From: Rhizorhabdus phycosphaerae
GTDB taxonomy: Bacteria; Pseudomonadota; Alphaproteobacteria; Sphingomonadales; Sphingomonadaceae
Direction: 5' to 3'
NCBI RefSeq assembly: GCF_011044255.1
Contig: NZ_CP049107.1
Coordinates: 2,443,501-2,507,500, forward strand
Length of the DNA stretch: 64,000 bases
Shown here: one piece after another, positions 1 to 7,767 of the stretch
How positions within the stretch are numbered: position 1 is the first letter of the stretch
Layout of the letters: each line of letters begins with the position of its first letter
Notes under the pieces: model-generated
What the model saw: the letters and a program-made list of their open reading frames with translations, nothing else
Told to the model about the DNA's origin: nothing
The model's database searches: none
Position numbers and translations under genes: made by a program

Positions 1-1
1 G

Positions 2-1474
2 CGCATCCTCAAGGAGATCGTCGAGCGGCTGGGCTTCCTCGACAATGTCGGGCTCGACTATCTCAACCTCGACCGAACCTCGGGCACGCTGTCGGGCGGC
101 GAGAGCCAGCGCATCCGCCTCGCCTCGCAGATCGGCTCGGGCCTGTCGGGCGTGCTCTACGTCCTCGACGAGCCGTCGATCGGCCTCCACCAGCGCGACA
201 ATGACCGGCTGCTGATCACGCTGCGGCGGCTGCGCGACCTGGGCAATACGGTGATCGTCGTCGAGCATGACGAGGACGCGATCCGCACCGCCGACTATAT
301 TCTCGACATGGGGCCGGGCGCGGGCGTCCATGGCGGCGAGGTCGTCGCCTCGGGCACGCTCGACCAGATCCTCGCGCATGAGGACAGCCTGACCGGCGCC
401 TATCTGTCGGGCCGCCGGATGGTCGACGTTCCGAAGAAGCGGCGCAAGGGCAATGGCAAGAAGCTGACCGTCCACGGCGCGCGCGCGAACAACCTGAAGG
501 ACGTGACGGCGTCGATTCCGCTGGGCACTTTCACCTGCATCACCGGCGTGTCGGGATCGGGCAAGTCGAGCTTCACGATCGACACGCTCTACGCCTCGGC
601 GGCCCGTCAGCTCAACGGCGCGCGGGTCGTCGCCGGGGCGCATGACAAGATTAGCGGCCTCGACCATTGCGACAAGGTGATCGACATCGACCAGTCGCCG
701 ATCGGTCGCACCCCACGCTCCAATCCGGCGACCTATACCGGGGCCTTCACCAACATCCGCGACTGGTTCGCCGGGCTGCCGGAGAGCGAGGCGCGCGGCT
801 ACAAGCCCGGCCGCTTCAGCTTTAACGTCAAGGGTGGCCGTTGCGAGGCCTGCCAGGGCGACGGCGTGCTCAAGATCGAGATGCACTTCCTGCCCGACGT
901 CTATGTCACCTGCGACGTGTGCCACGGCGCGCGCTACAACCGCGAGACGCTGGAGGTGAAGTTCAAGGGCAAGTCGATCGCCGACGTGCTCGACATGACG
1001 GTCGAGGATGCGGTCGAGTTCTTCAAGGCGGTGCCGCCGATCCGCGACAAGATGGCGATGCTGGCCGAGGTCGGCCTCGGCTATATCAAGGTCGGGCAGC
1101 AGGCGACGACCTTGTCGGGCGGCGAGGCGCAGCGCGTCAAACTGGCCAAGGAACTGTCACGCCGGTCGACCGGCAACACCCTCTACATCCTCGACGAGCC
1201 GACGACCGGCCTCCATTTCGAGGATGTCCGCAAGCTGCTCGAAGTGCTCCACGCGCTGGTCGAACAGGGCAATACGGTGGTCGTGATCGAGCATAATCTG
1301 GAGGTCATCAAGACCGCCGACTGGATCATCGACCTGGGCCCCGAAGGCGGCGTCCGCGGCGGCGAGATCGTCGCGGAGGGCACACCGGAGAAGGTAGCGA
1401 AGGAGCCGCGCAGCTACACCGGCCATTATCTGAAGCCGCTGCTCGAGGCAGGCGCGCAGGTTGCGGCAAAATGA
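2..1474 (+). CDS. uvrA: UvrABC system protein A, C-terminal part (5' end outside window)
   Basis: DNA-damage recognition ATPase of nucleotide excision repair; it loads UvrB at lesions in the cytoplasm. The reading frame is open from base 2, so the gene starts before the window. Seen in order: the first ABC signature [12 protein letters not shown], a Walker [12 protein letters not shown], the second Walker [10 protein letters not shown], the C-terminal zinc finger with paired CEAC and CDVC cysteines, the second signature [12 protein letters not shown] and a final Walker [13 protein letters not shown]. All motifs of the two-ABC UvrA architecture in this half are intact. The stop codon overlaps the start of the next gene in an ATGA arrangement, so the two are translationally linked. 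Identification is very secure. Confidence 0.97.
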   Translation, partial: RILKEIVERLGFLDNVGLDYLNLDRTSGTLSGGESQRIRLASQIGSGLSGVLYVLDEPSIGLHQRDNDRLLITLRRLRDLGNTVIVVEHDEDAIRTADYILDMGPGAGVHGGEVVASGTLDQILAHEDSLTGAYLSGRRMVDVPKKRRKGNGKKLTVHGARANNLKDVTASIPLGTFTCITGVSGSGKSSFTIDTLYASAARQLNGARVVAGAHDKISGLDHCDKVIDIDQSPIGRTPRSNPATYTGAFTNIRDWFAGLPESEARGYKPGRFSFNVKGGRCEACQGDGVLKIEMHFLPDVYVTCDVCHGARYNRETLEVKFKGKSIADVLDMTVEDAVEFFKAVPPIRDKMAMLAEVGLGYIKVGQQATTLSGGEAQRVKLAKELSRRSTGNTLYILDEPTTGLHFEDVRKLLEVLHALVEQGNTVVVIEHNLEVIKTADWIIDLGPEGGVRGGEIVAEGTPEKVAKEPRSYTGHYLKPLLEAGAQVAAK

Positions 1475-2022
1475 GCGCTTATCGGCCGGAGTTCGAAGAT
1501 GCACTTCGAATGCTTGCCGAAATCAGCGCTGCAATGGCGGAACGCCGCCTGCCCCGACCGATATTGGTCGGCGGTGCCGCCGTGGAGTTTTACACTCTGA
1601 GCGCCATCAATACGGGCGACTTCGATCTTTGCTCACCTCGCCAGTCGGAATTGGAGGAGGAGATGCAGAAGCGCGGGTTCGTCCGGCCATCGGGGCAGGG
1701 TAAATCGACCAGAGGATGGATACATCCCGCGCTGGGGTTGGGGTTCGAAATCGTTGGATCGGCTCTTTTGGATGGACATACAGACCCGAATAAGCTCGTT
1801 CTTGTCGAGCACCTTGGCCCGGGCCAGTCGTTAGCGGTTATCGCAGTCGAAGACCTGATTGCCGATCGTATGGGTCAGTTTGCTTCCGGCAGCGCTCCCG
1901 AAATGCGGGAACAGGCTCGTTCGCTACTCAAACTTCACCCTGACGTCGATCTAGTTTATCTTGACCGCCGAGTCCGCCATGAGACTGCCGGACTGCTCGG
2001 AGCCCAGAATGTCCAAGACTGA
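1471..2022 (+). CDS. MNT-like nucleotidyltransferase domain protein
   Basis: A 183-residue cytoplasmic protein. Residues 31-52 carry [11 protein letters not shown] followed by GDFDL. That is the GG plus D-x-D pattern of minimal nucleotidyltransferases, here G34-G35 and D50-x-D52. E93 in GFEIVG is a candidate third metal-binding acid, and [11 protein letters not shown] near 127 resembles the helix that follows the catalytic fold in AbiEii/MNT-type proteins. The start overlaps the uvrA stop by four bases, and the 3' end overlaps a 63-codon gene by 14 bases. GC content looks lower than in uvrA, suggesting later acquisition. Substrate and role are unknown. A toxin of a two-gene module is an inference from fold and layout; a housekeeping nucleotidyltransferase is possible. 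Confidence 0.75.
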   Translation: MSAYRPEFEDALRMLAEISAAMAERRLPRPILVGGAAVEFYTLSAINTGDFDLCSPRQSELEEEMQKRGFVRPSGQGKSTRGWIHPALGLGFEIVGSALLDGHTDPNKLVLVEHLGPGQSLAVIAVEDLIADRMGQFASGSAPEMREQARSLLKLHPDVDLVYLDRRVRHETAGLLGAQNVQD

Positions 2023-2200
2023 CGACGCAGCCGACTGGACCGGAAAGAGAATAGATTTCGTCAGCTTCAAGGAGGCGTTGGCGGCGCGGCGTGACGCCCT
2101 CGGCGCGGATCTGGTGATACCGCGCAATAGCGGCGCGCGACGCACGCCCAGCAAGAAGGCGCTACTTGCTGCGATCGAGAATACGGGCAAGCGCTGGTGA
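2009..2200 (+). CDS. Small basic protein paired with the nucleotidyltransferase
   Basis: A 63-residue protein starting at the ATG at 2009, inside the 3' end of the nucleotidyltransferase gene (14-base overlap). This layout suggests co-translation. The N-terminal half is acidic and mixed. The C-terminal half is basic and ends NSGARRTPSKKALLAAIE...GKRW, a pattern I recognise from small uncharacterised proteobacterial proteins but cannot name. No membrane segment or metal-binding motif is visible. It could be a partner or antitoxin-like regulator of the upstream enzyme, or a small nucleic-acid-binding protein. Function is not known. An upstream in-frame extension to 1961 is possible but would overlap further without need. 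Confidence 0.6.
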   Translation: MSKTDDAADWTGKRIDFVSFKEALAARRDALGADLVIPRNSGARRTPSKKALLAAIENTGKRW

Positions 2201-2257
2201 TCTGCATACGCCCCTAAACTTGGGAGGATCGCTGGTCAGCACCGCGTGAAAGCCGTA

Positions 2258-3118
2258 TCAGCGGCCGTGCTGCCGATCATGCAGCCGCTCGACCAGAACG
2301 AAGCTGATGATCATCAGCAGATACCAGGCCCCGAGCTTGCCGATCGACACCATCGCCCAGCCGCTGCGCTGATGCGGATAGCTCCACGCGTGGGCGAAGG
2401 TGCCTAAATTCTCCGCGAACCAGATGAACAGCGCGACGAGGAGGAAGCCCAGGAGAAGCGGCATCCGGCGATGCTCGCGAAAGGGCCGGAAGAACACCCA
2501 GGTTCGCAGATAGAGCAGCGCGGTCGCTGCGAATAGTGCGAGGCGGATGTCGGGAAGCCAGTGGTGGGCGAAGAAATTGACATAGATCGCTACCGCCAGC
2601 GCGATCGTCGCGCCGCGCCGGGGGTAATGCGAGAAGCGGAAGTCGAAGATGCGCCAGACGCGCGCGAGATAGCTGCCGACGGCGGCATACATGAAGCCCG
2701 AGAATAAAGGGACGTCGCCGATCCGCAGCAGGCCTGCTTCGCGATACTCCCAGCTGCCATGCGCGGTCTTGAACAGCTCCATCACGGTGCCGACGATGTG
2801 GAACGCGAATATCACCCTTGCCTCGCTCCAGCTTTCGAGCCGGAAGGCCAGCATCGCGATCTGGATCAGCAGTGCGGCCACGGTCAGGAAATCGTATCGC
2901 GCGACCGGCGCCTCCTCAGGCCACCAGAAATGGGTCGCGAGCAGCAGCGCCAGCATCAGTCCACCGAACAGACAGGCCCAGCCCTGTTTGAAACCGAACA
3001 ACAGAAACTCATAGAGCAATGCCGGAAAACCGCTTTGCGGGGCAGCAGCCTCGAGCCGAGCGCGCACGCCCGCGAAGCGGGTTACTTCCGATGATCGACG
3101 TTCGTCGTGCACGGCCAT
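2258..3118 (-). CDS. DUF817 family integral membrane protein
   Basis: A polytopic inner-membrane protein of about 286 residues with roughly eight hydrophobic segments. The central segment GTVMELFKTAHGSWEY is characteristic of DUF817 (YoaT-like) proteins, whose function is unknown. A second typical stretch, FFAHHWLPDIR, lies in the next loop. I chose the ATG at 3118 because an AGG lies upstream of it on the minus strand; an ATG at 3133 would add five residues. The gene stands alone and is transcribed divergently from the 48-codon gene at 3190. No catalytic motif is evident beyond conserved histidines in the membrane loops. The family call is firm; no role can be assigned. Confidence 0.85.
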   Translation of the reverse strand: MAVHDERRSSEVTRFAGVRARLEAAAPQSGFPALLYEFLLFGFKQGWACLFGGLMLALLLATHFWWPEEAPVARYDFLTVAALLIQIAMLAFRLESWSEARVIFAFHIVGTVMELFKTAHGSWEYREAGLLRIGDVPLFSGFMYAAVGSYLARVWRIFDFRFSHYPRRGATIALAVAIYVNFFAHHWLPDIRLALFAATALLYLRTWVFFRPFREHRRMPLLLGFLLVALFIWFAENLGTFAHAWSYPHQRSGWAMVSIGKLGAWYLLMIISFVLVERLHDRQHGR

Positions 3119-3189
3119 GGACCTAGCCTGCATTGCCGAAGCTTGTCGATGCCGCTATCCGCCGACCCTTTTTTCTCGGAGACCGGACG

Positions 3190-3336
3190 ATGAACCACAA
3201 GCGTCGGCGCCCCCGCAATCAGCGCGCGGGCTGCAAATATTGCAAATCCTGGAAGCGCAACGGCCATCGCACCGAGCGCCGCGACGGGGAGCGTTTCTCC
3301 GACCATCGCCGTCGCATGGCCGGAGAGTCAGGCTGA
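3190..3336 (+). CDS. Small arginine-rich CxxC protein
   Basis: A 48-residue, strongly basic protein with the core RRRPRNQRAGCKYCKSWKRNG and an ending SDHRRRMA. The pattern RRAGCxxCK...NG...DGExFSDHRRR recurs in small hypothetical proteins of many proteobacteria, which supports a real gene despite its length. The single CxxC pair could bind zinc as a dimer or act in redox chemistry, and the high positive charge suggests nucleic-acid or ribosome contact; both are inferences. The ATG at 3190 is preferred over an upstream in-frame start because the conserved part begins just after it. It lies between divergent DUF817 and the SRAP gene. Confidence 0.6.
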   Translation: MNHKRRRPRNQRAGCKYCKSWKRNGHRTERRDGERFSDHRRRMAGESG

Positions 3337-3412
3337 CGCAGGCGGCGGGGTCTTGCGAGGCCCGTCGCCTTCCCTCACTTTCGAAGCAGACCCACCCGGA
3401 GCGTGATGGCGC

Positions 3413-4075
3413 ATGTGCAACGAAGTGGCCCGGCGGATCGAGCTGGGCCTGATACGACAAGACTTCGCCGAGTTGCGCATCCCGCTGCGGTTCGGCGAGG
3501 GTGTGCCCAACATGGCACCGCTGCCGAGCGTGCGGATCACCGACCGGACGGTGATCATCCGGGCCGCGCGCAATGTGCCTGTGGAGAAACCCAGTGAGAG
3601 CCTCGGCGAGGTACAGGCAGCCGAACTGGTCACACGGCGCTGGAGCTGGCCGGGCACCTCCGGCAAACCTGTCTATAACTACCGCAGCGAAGGGCGCGAT
3701 TTCCGCAATTCGGCGCGGCAGGGCCGCTGTCTCGTGCCCGTCGATGGCTTCTACGAGTTCACCGCGCCCGCCGATCCGCGCGCGAAGCGCAAGGACAAAT
3801 GGCTGTTCCGATGGAAGGCGCGCGACTGGTTCGCCATCGCCGGCTTGTGGAAGAGCGATCCCGCCATCCCCGATCCCGCGGGTGAGGCCTTCACCCTGCT
3901 GACCTGCGAGCCCGGCCCCGACATAGCCCCCTATCATGGCCGGCAGGTGGTGCTGCTCGACCGCACCGACTGGGCAGGCTGGCTCGATGGATCGGTTCCG
4001 GCGCAGGCGCTGCTGCGTCCCACGCCCGGCGGCACGCTGAGCGTCGAGCCGGCGGGAGACGCGCGCCTGCTCTAG
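3413..4075 (+). CDS. SOS response-associated peptidase family protein (SRAP, YedK/HMCES-like)
   Basis: A 220-residue SRAP-domain protein. The family forms a thiazolidine crosslink between the N-terminal cysteine and abasic sites in single-stranded DNA, shielding them during replication. The start is fixed by Met-Cys: C2 must become the N-terminus after methionine removal. Other expected active-site positions are present: N and R in YNYRSE, the glutamate of VPVDGFYEF, and a histidine in PYHGRQVVLL, which replaces the more common PxHxRMP form. The gene is alone, with a small hairpin after the stop. It is near uvrA but not in an operon with it. Family assignment is strong. The variant His motif suggests a sphingomonad subgroup. 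Confidence 0.9.
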   Translation: MCNEVARRIELGLIRQDFAELRIPLRFGEGVPNMAPLPSVRITDRTVIIRAARNVPVEKPSESLGEVQAAELVTRRWSWPGTSGKPVYNYRSEGRDFRNSARQGRCLVPVDGFYEFTAPADPRAKRKDKWLFRWKARDWFAIAGLWKSDPAIPDPAGEAFTLLTCEPGPDIAPYHGRQVVLLDRTDWAGWLDGSVPAQALLRPTPGGTLSVEPAGDARLL

Positions 4076-4079
4076 TCCT

Positions 4080-4095
4080 GAGCGGCCTGCCGCTC
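4080..4095 (+). terminator. Short hairpin after the SRAP gene
   Basis: GAGCGG and CCGCTC form a perfect 6-bp stem with loop CCTG directly after the stop codon. There is no T-run, so termination is only a possibility. Confidence 0.3.
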
Positions 4096-4189
4096 CCATA
4101 GCCTCCGTTTCCGATCATTCTCCGGCTCCAGCGCGCTTGACCCCGTCGCCGGGCAGCGGGCACCACTGATCCCCGACAAGGGGAACGAC

Positions 4190-5311
4190 ATGGCGATCAT
4201 CACCGCACCGGCCGCCGGGCGCCTGCGCATGGACCTGTTCAATTTCGACCGGCTGACCGATTTCGATTCGGTCATCGTGACGCAGACCAGCAGCCTGCTG
4301 GCGATCGACGTCGACGGCTATCGCTACGCCTTCACCGGATCGGGCGTCCGCTACAACGGCTTCGGCGAGCCGATCGGCGGCGTGATCACCGGGTTTCGCT
4401 TCACGCAAGGATCGACCGTCCTTTTCGAGGCGAGCGGTTTCTCGGTCGATGCCTCGCTTTTCTATCTGCTCACCTATGCGCCAAACGATCCGCTGAGTCT
4501 GCTCCTCGCGGGCAATGACGAGTTTCGTGGCGGTGCGCTCGCCGACGTCATCCGCGACGTCTTCGGTCACAATGTCATCATGGGCGGCGGTGACAGCGAC
4601 ACGCTGACCGGCGGCAACGGCAACGACCATATCTATGGACAGTCACCGAGTGGCGGGGCCGACGGCGGGGATCTGCTCAACGGCGGGGGCGGATCGGATT
4701 ATCTGCAGGGCAATGCGGGGCGCGATACGATCGACGGCGGCAGCGGGTCCGACCGGATCCAGGGCGGCGCCGACGACGACAGCATCCTCGGCGGTGCGGG
4801 CCATGACATCATCAACGGCAATCGCGGCAGGGATTCCATTCAGGGCGGGTCAGGGAACGACGCCTTGCGCGGCGGACAGGACGACGACACCATTCAGGGC
4901 GGCGATGGCGACGACCTGATCACCGGCGACCGCGGCGTCGACCGGCTGGAGGGCGGCAGCGGTAGCGACATATTCCTGTTCGGGCCCGACAGCGCGCCGA
5001 TCGGTGCCGATCTCCAGGCGATCGATCGGATTCTTGATCTTTCGACGGTGAACGATGTTCTGTCGCTCGGCTTTCGTCCCGAAGCGATCCTGGAAGGCAG
5101 CGTTTCGACCTCGCTGGCCGAGGCACAGGCGCTCGCCCAATCGCTGTTCGACGGTCATGCGGGCAGTCACGAGGTAGCGCTGATCCGGCTCAGCGGTGCC
5201 AATGACGCCGTGCTTTTCTGGGCGCAGGATGGCGGCGGCATCGTGAACGCCGCCGTGGGGCTGGGCACATCGTTCGTAACCGGATCGCTCGCCTTCGACG
5301 ACTTCATCTGA
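4190..5311 (+). CDS. Secreted calcium-binding RTX repeat protein
   Basis: A 373-residue protein. Residues about 125-260 hold around thirteen glycine- and aspartate-rich nonapeptides such as GGNGNDHIY, GGSGSDRIQ and GGDGDDLIT, the calcium-binding beta-roll of RTX proteins. The tail after the repeats (DIFLFGPD...DRILDLSTVNDVLSLGF) resembles the C-terminal secretion region of serralysin-type proteins, so type I secretion to the outside is likely. The first 110 residues show no protease or lipase motif that I recognise. The ATG at 4190 follows a GGGGAACGAC ribosome-binding site. No type I transporter genes are nearby, so export would depend on a system elsewhere. Possibly an adhesin or surface-layer component; the specific role is unknown. 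Confidence 0.85.
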   Translation: MAIITAPAAGRLRMDLFNFDRLTDFDSVIVTQTSSLLAIDVDGYRYAFTGSGVRYNGFGEPIGGVITGFRFTQGSTVLFEASGFSVDASLFYLLTYAPNDPLSLLLAGNDEFRGGALADVIRDVFGHNVIMGGGDSDTLTGGNGNDHIYGQSPSGGADGGDLLNGGGGSDYLQGNAGRDTIDGGSGSDRIQGGADDDSILGGAGHDIINGNRGRDSIQGGSGNDALRGGQDDDTIQGGDGDDLITGDRGVDRLEGGSGSDIFLFGPDSAPIGADLQAIDRILDLSTVNDVLSLGFRPEAILEGSVSTSLAEAQALAQSLFDGHAGSHEVALIRLSGANDAVLFWAQDGGGIVNAAVGLGTSFVTGSLAFDDFI

Positions 5312-5351
5312 GGCGCGCCGCTGGCACGACCGGCAGAGGTCCGATCCGCGT

Positions 5352-5816
5352 TCAGACGATCTGGCTGCGCTTCGTCATCGGTTCCAGGCGGCGCATCACC
5401 ACGCGAATGTCGGGCTCGCCGTGCCGCTCGATGCGGCCCTCGAACAGGTCGGGGCTGATCACTTCTGCCACGACCTCCAGCCGGAAGATGGGTTCGTTCG
5501 TTCCGAACATGCGCTGATAGCCGCCGCCGAAGCCGTGCCGCACGATCGTCAGCGCGGCCCGCAAGGTGGTGCCATCCAGCCGGAAGCCGCCATGGAAGAT
5601 GACATGGCCGTCGCCGCCAGCCATGCGGTCACCATCGACATGGACCATCCCGCCGCGCGTTTCGTCGTCGCGGCAGCCGAAGGGCCCGAAGCGCAGCGTC
5701 CACAGGCCTTGGACCTCGTCCGCCGTCACGCTGTTCGCCTGCGTCCCGATATCCAGCCAGCGCCCCGCAACGGGCGGCTGCCGCAGGTCGAACGCTTCGC
5801 GATCCGGTCGCTCCAT
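5352..5816 (-). CDS. GrlR-like domain protein
   Basis: About 154 residues. The part from GLWTLRFGPFG through GGDGHVIFHGGFRLDG to GTNEPIFRLEV follows the pattern of the small beta-barrel GrlR-like family: a G...R/K opening, a GGD stretch, a G.Y/F.VDG turn and a closing strand with an F-E-G-R turn. GrlR itself is a regulator in enterobacterial pathogens, but most family members in environmental bacteria have no known role. The N-terminal 35 residues are not part of the domain, and the start is uncertain: ATG at 5816, TTG at 5834, or a GTG closer to the domain. The gene is downstream of the MoxR gene on the same strand, 120 bases away. Confidence 0.55.
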   Translation of the reverse strand: MERPDREAFDLRQPPVAGRWLDIGTQANSVTADEVQGLWTLRFGPFGCRDDETRGGMVHVDGDRMAGGDGHVIFHGGFRLDGTTLRAALTIVRHGFGGGYQRMFGTNEPIFRLEVVAEVISPDLFEGRIERHGEPDIRVVMRRLEPMTKRSQIV

Positions 5817-5936
5817 CTCCACACGCCCTCGCAACAGACTGACTTCACGAGGGAAATTGACGCAGCAACCGAGTCGGAGACAGACCCGGTAAAATACCTA
5901 TCCATTTTGGAGATAAACTTCGTGGCGTGCGTCCCG

Positions 5937-6782
5937 TCAGTTGCCGCTACGGCGAGCGAGGAAAGCCAGCCGCTCGAACAGCATGATGTCCTGCTCGTTC
6001 TTGAGGAGCGCGCCGTGCAGGGGCGGGATCGCCTTCTTGGGATCGCGATTCTGCAGCACCTCGAGCGGCATATCCTCGACCAGAAGAAGCTTCAGCCAGT
6101 CGAGCAACTCGCTCGTCGAAGGCTTCTTCTTGAGGCCGGGGACCTCGCGGATCTCGTAGAAGATGTCCATGGCGCGGGACAGCAGCGTCTTCTGGATGCC
6201 GGGAAAATGGACGTCGACGATCGCCTGCATCGTCTCGCGATCAGGGAATTTGATGTAATGGAAGAAGCAGCGGCGCAGGAAGGCGTCGGGCAGTTCCTTC
6301 TCGTTGTTCGAGGTGATGACGACGATCGGCCGCTCCTTCGCCGCGACCGTCTCGCCGGTCTCGTAGACGTCGAACGACATGCGATCGAGTTCCTGAAGCA
6401 GATCGTTCGGGAATTCGATGTCGGCCTTGTCGATCTCGTCGATCAGCAGCACAGGCAGCTTGGGCGCGGTGAACGCCTCCCAAAGCTTCCCCTTGCGGAT
6501 ATAATTGCCGATGTCGTGGACGCGCTCGTCGCCGAGCTGGCCGTCGCGCAGGCGGGCGACCGCATCATATTCGTACAGGCCCTGATGCGCCTTGGTGGTC
6601 GACTTGATGTGCCACTGGATCAGCGGCGCGCCGGTCGCGGCCGCGATTTCGTGCGCGAGCACGGTCTTGCCGGTGCCGGGCTCGCCCTTCACCAGCAGCG
6701 GCCGGCGCAGTGTAACGGCGGCGTTGACCGCCACCTTCAGGTCGTCGGTCGCCACATAGTTGCTCGTACCTTCGAAGCGCAC
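5937..6782 (-). CDS. MoxR family AAA+ ATPase
   Basis: A 281-residue cytoplasmic AAA+ chaperone-type ATPase. Walker A GEPGTGKT is at residues 33-40, Walker B VLLIDEID at 111-118, and the sensor-1 asparagine lies in VITSNNEKELPDAF. MoxR proteins usually work with a von Willebrand A-domain partner to remodel or insert metal centres in client enzymes; this one resembles the CoxD-like branch. The start is GTG at 6782, supported by GGGAGAG six bases upstream and by the family N-terminus RFEGTSNYVATDDL. No VWA gene follows in this window. The downstream neighbour is the GrlR-like gene instead. Family assignment is certain; the client is unknown. Confidence 0.93.
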   Translation of the reverse strand: MRFEGTSNYVATDDLKVAVNAAVTLRRPLLVKGEPGTGKTVLAHEIAAATGAPLIQWHIKSTTKAHQGLYEYDAVARLRDGQLGDERVHDIGNYIRKGKLWEAFTAPKLPVLLIDEIDKADIEFPNDLLQELDRMSFDVYETGETVAAKERPIVVITSNNEKELPDAFLRRCFFHYIKFPDRETMQAIVDVHFPGIQKTLLSRAMDIFYEIREVPGLKKKPSTSELLDWLKLLLVEDMPLEVLQNRDPKKAIPPLHGALLKNEQDIMLFERLAFLARRSGN

Positions 6783-6875
6783 GCCAATCTCTCCCGCCGG
6801 AAAACCGCTGTTTCCGGCGATAAGGTGCGATGGCGCCGCTTGTCCAGCCCCGTGCGGATGCCCGAAGGGGCCGGA

Positions 6876-7550
6876 TCAGAGCAACGCGTCGACCCGTGCG
6901 CCCGAGCGGGCCTCGAGCAGATCCCACAAGCCGCGATGCTGGATCAGCAGTTGCTGGGCCCCGAACAGCATCGCCCTTTCCACGGCGGGCGAATCGATCG
7001 TCTGCATCATGCCCATCGTCTGGCGCATCGAAGGCAGCGCCGGCGGGGTGAGCGTGACACCGAAGCGCTGGGCGGCCGCATCGACGACATTGCGGATCGC
7101 CCGCCAGTCGAGCACCAGCGCCGCCGCTGCGCCGAGCGCGCATCCCCTCCGTTCGGAGCGTGCGAGCATCTCCAGCGCATGGCGCTGCCCGGCCACCGCC
7201 GCCTCGCAACCGGCATGGCCGGGGGTGCTCGGAAGCGGGCCGGCGGCCACCACCGTCTGCATCAGATAGGCGCGCTCCGCCGCAAAGCCCTCCGCCGCCG
7301 CGTCGAGCCAGCCGCGTACCGCCTCCTCGGGCGGGCGCTCCTGCGCCAGATCGACCACGCCGGGGTGGCTCCCGTGAAGACTGGAGATCAGGTGCACCGC
7401 ATCGGCAAGGTCGCGCGACGCTTCCCGGCCACGGGCAAAGATGGCGGAGGCGATATAGGGATGGGTCTTGCCGCCGTCGGCTGCAAGCAGCGTGCCGACC
7501 GCTTCGGCCGCGCCAGGACACGCGGCCTCCTTGTGTACTTGATACGCCAT
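6876..7550 (-). CDS. Conserved sphingomonad hypothetical protein (possibly DUF6975)
   Basis: A 224-residue, alanine-rich, mostly helical soluble protein without signal peptide or membrane segment. It begins MAYQVHKEAACPGAAEAV and has a conserved-looking motif HPYIASAIFARGRE near residue 32. A histidine-containing LISSLHGSHPG stretch follows. It resembles a family of uncharacterised Sphingomonadales proteins that I believe is labelled DUF6975, though I am not sure of the number. The repeated helices with His/Glu could bind metal, but no definite motif is visible. The ATG at 7550 is chosen over a TTG two codons upstream. It sits 93 bases upstream of the MoxR gene on the same strand and may be co-transcribed. 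Confidence 0.65.
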   Translation of the reverse strand: MAYQVHKEAACPGAAEAVGTLLAADGGKTHPYIASAIFARGREASRDLADAVHLISSLHGSHPGVVDLAQERPPEEAVRGWLDAAAEGFAAERAYLMQTVVAAGPLPSTPGHAGCEAAVAGQRHALEMLARSERRGCALGAAAALVLDWRAIRNVVDAAAQRFGVTLTPPALPSMRQTMGMMQTIDSPAVERAMLFGAQQLLIQHRGLWDLLEARSGARVDALL

Positions 7551-7633
7551 ACGCAACAGGTCCCGAATACAACCGGTTCACACACGATCGGCAAAGACAC
7601 CGCCTCTCGCGAGACCCTCCTAGCGCAACTGCG

Positions 7634-7650
7634 GTAAATGGCCCGTTTAC
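7634..7650. promoter_or_regulatory. Inverted repeat in the divergent 7551-7767 intergenic region
   Basis: GTAAA and TTTAC flank seven bases in the 211-base gap between the divergent hypothetical gene and the J-domain gene. The surrounding stretch is locally AT-rich. An operator is possible; evidence is only the symmetry. The rest of this gap shows no gene. Confidence 0.25.
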
Positions 7651-7767
7651 GGCGCGAAATTTATTTTGCCGCCTGCATGTTCTGCAATCGCGGGCGATCC
7701 TGCACCATGGTGAAGCGACAAAACATCAATTCCCCGTTCACCCCATCGACGCTACAAGGGAAGGCTT

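Noticed and set aside
4560-4970. Repetitive DNA within the RTX gene that could look like a tandem or CRISPR-like array
   Set aside because: The repeats follow the codon frame and encode calcium-binding nonapeptides; the spacers are not unique sequences.
5421-7637. A 738-codon open frame on the plus strand
   Set aside because: It lies antisense to the GrlR-like, MoxR and hypothetical genes, shows Arg/His/Gln-rich composition typical of shadow frames, and would need all three real genes to be wrong.
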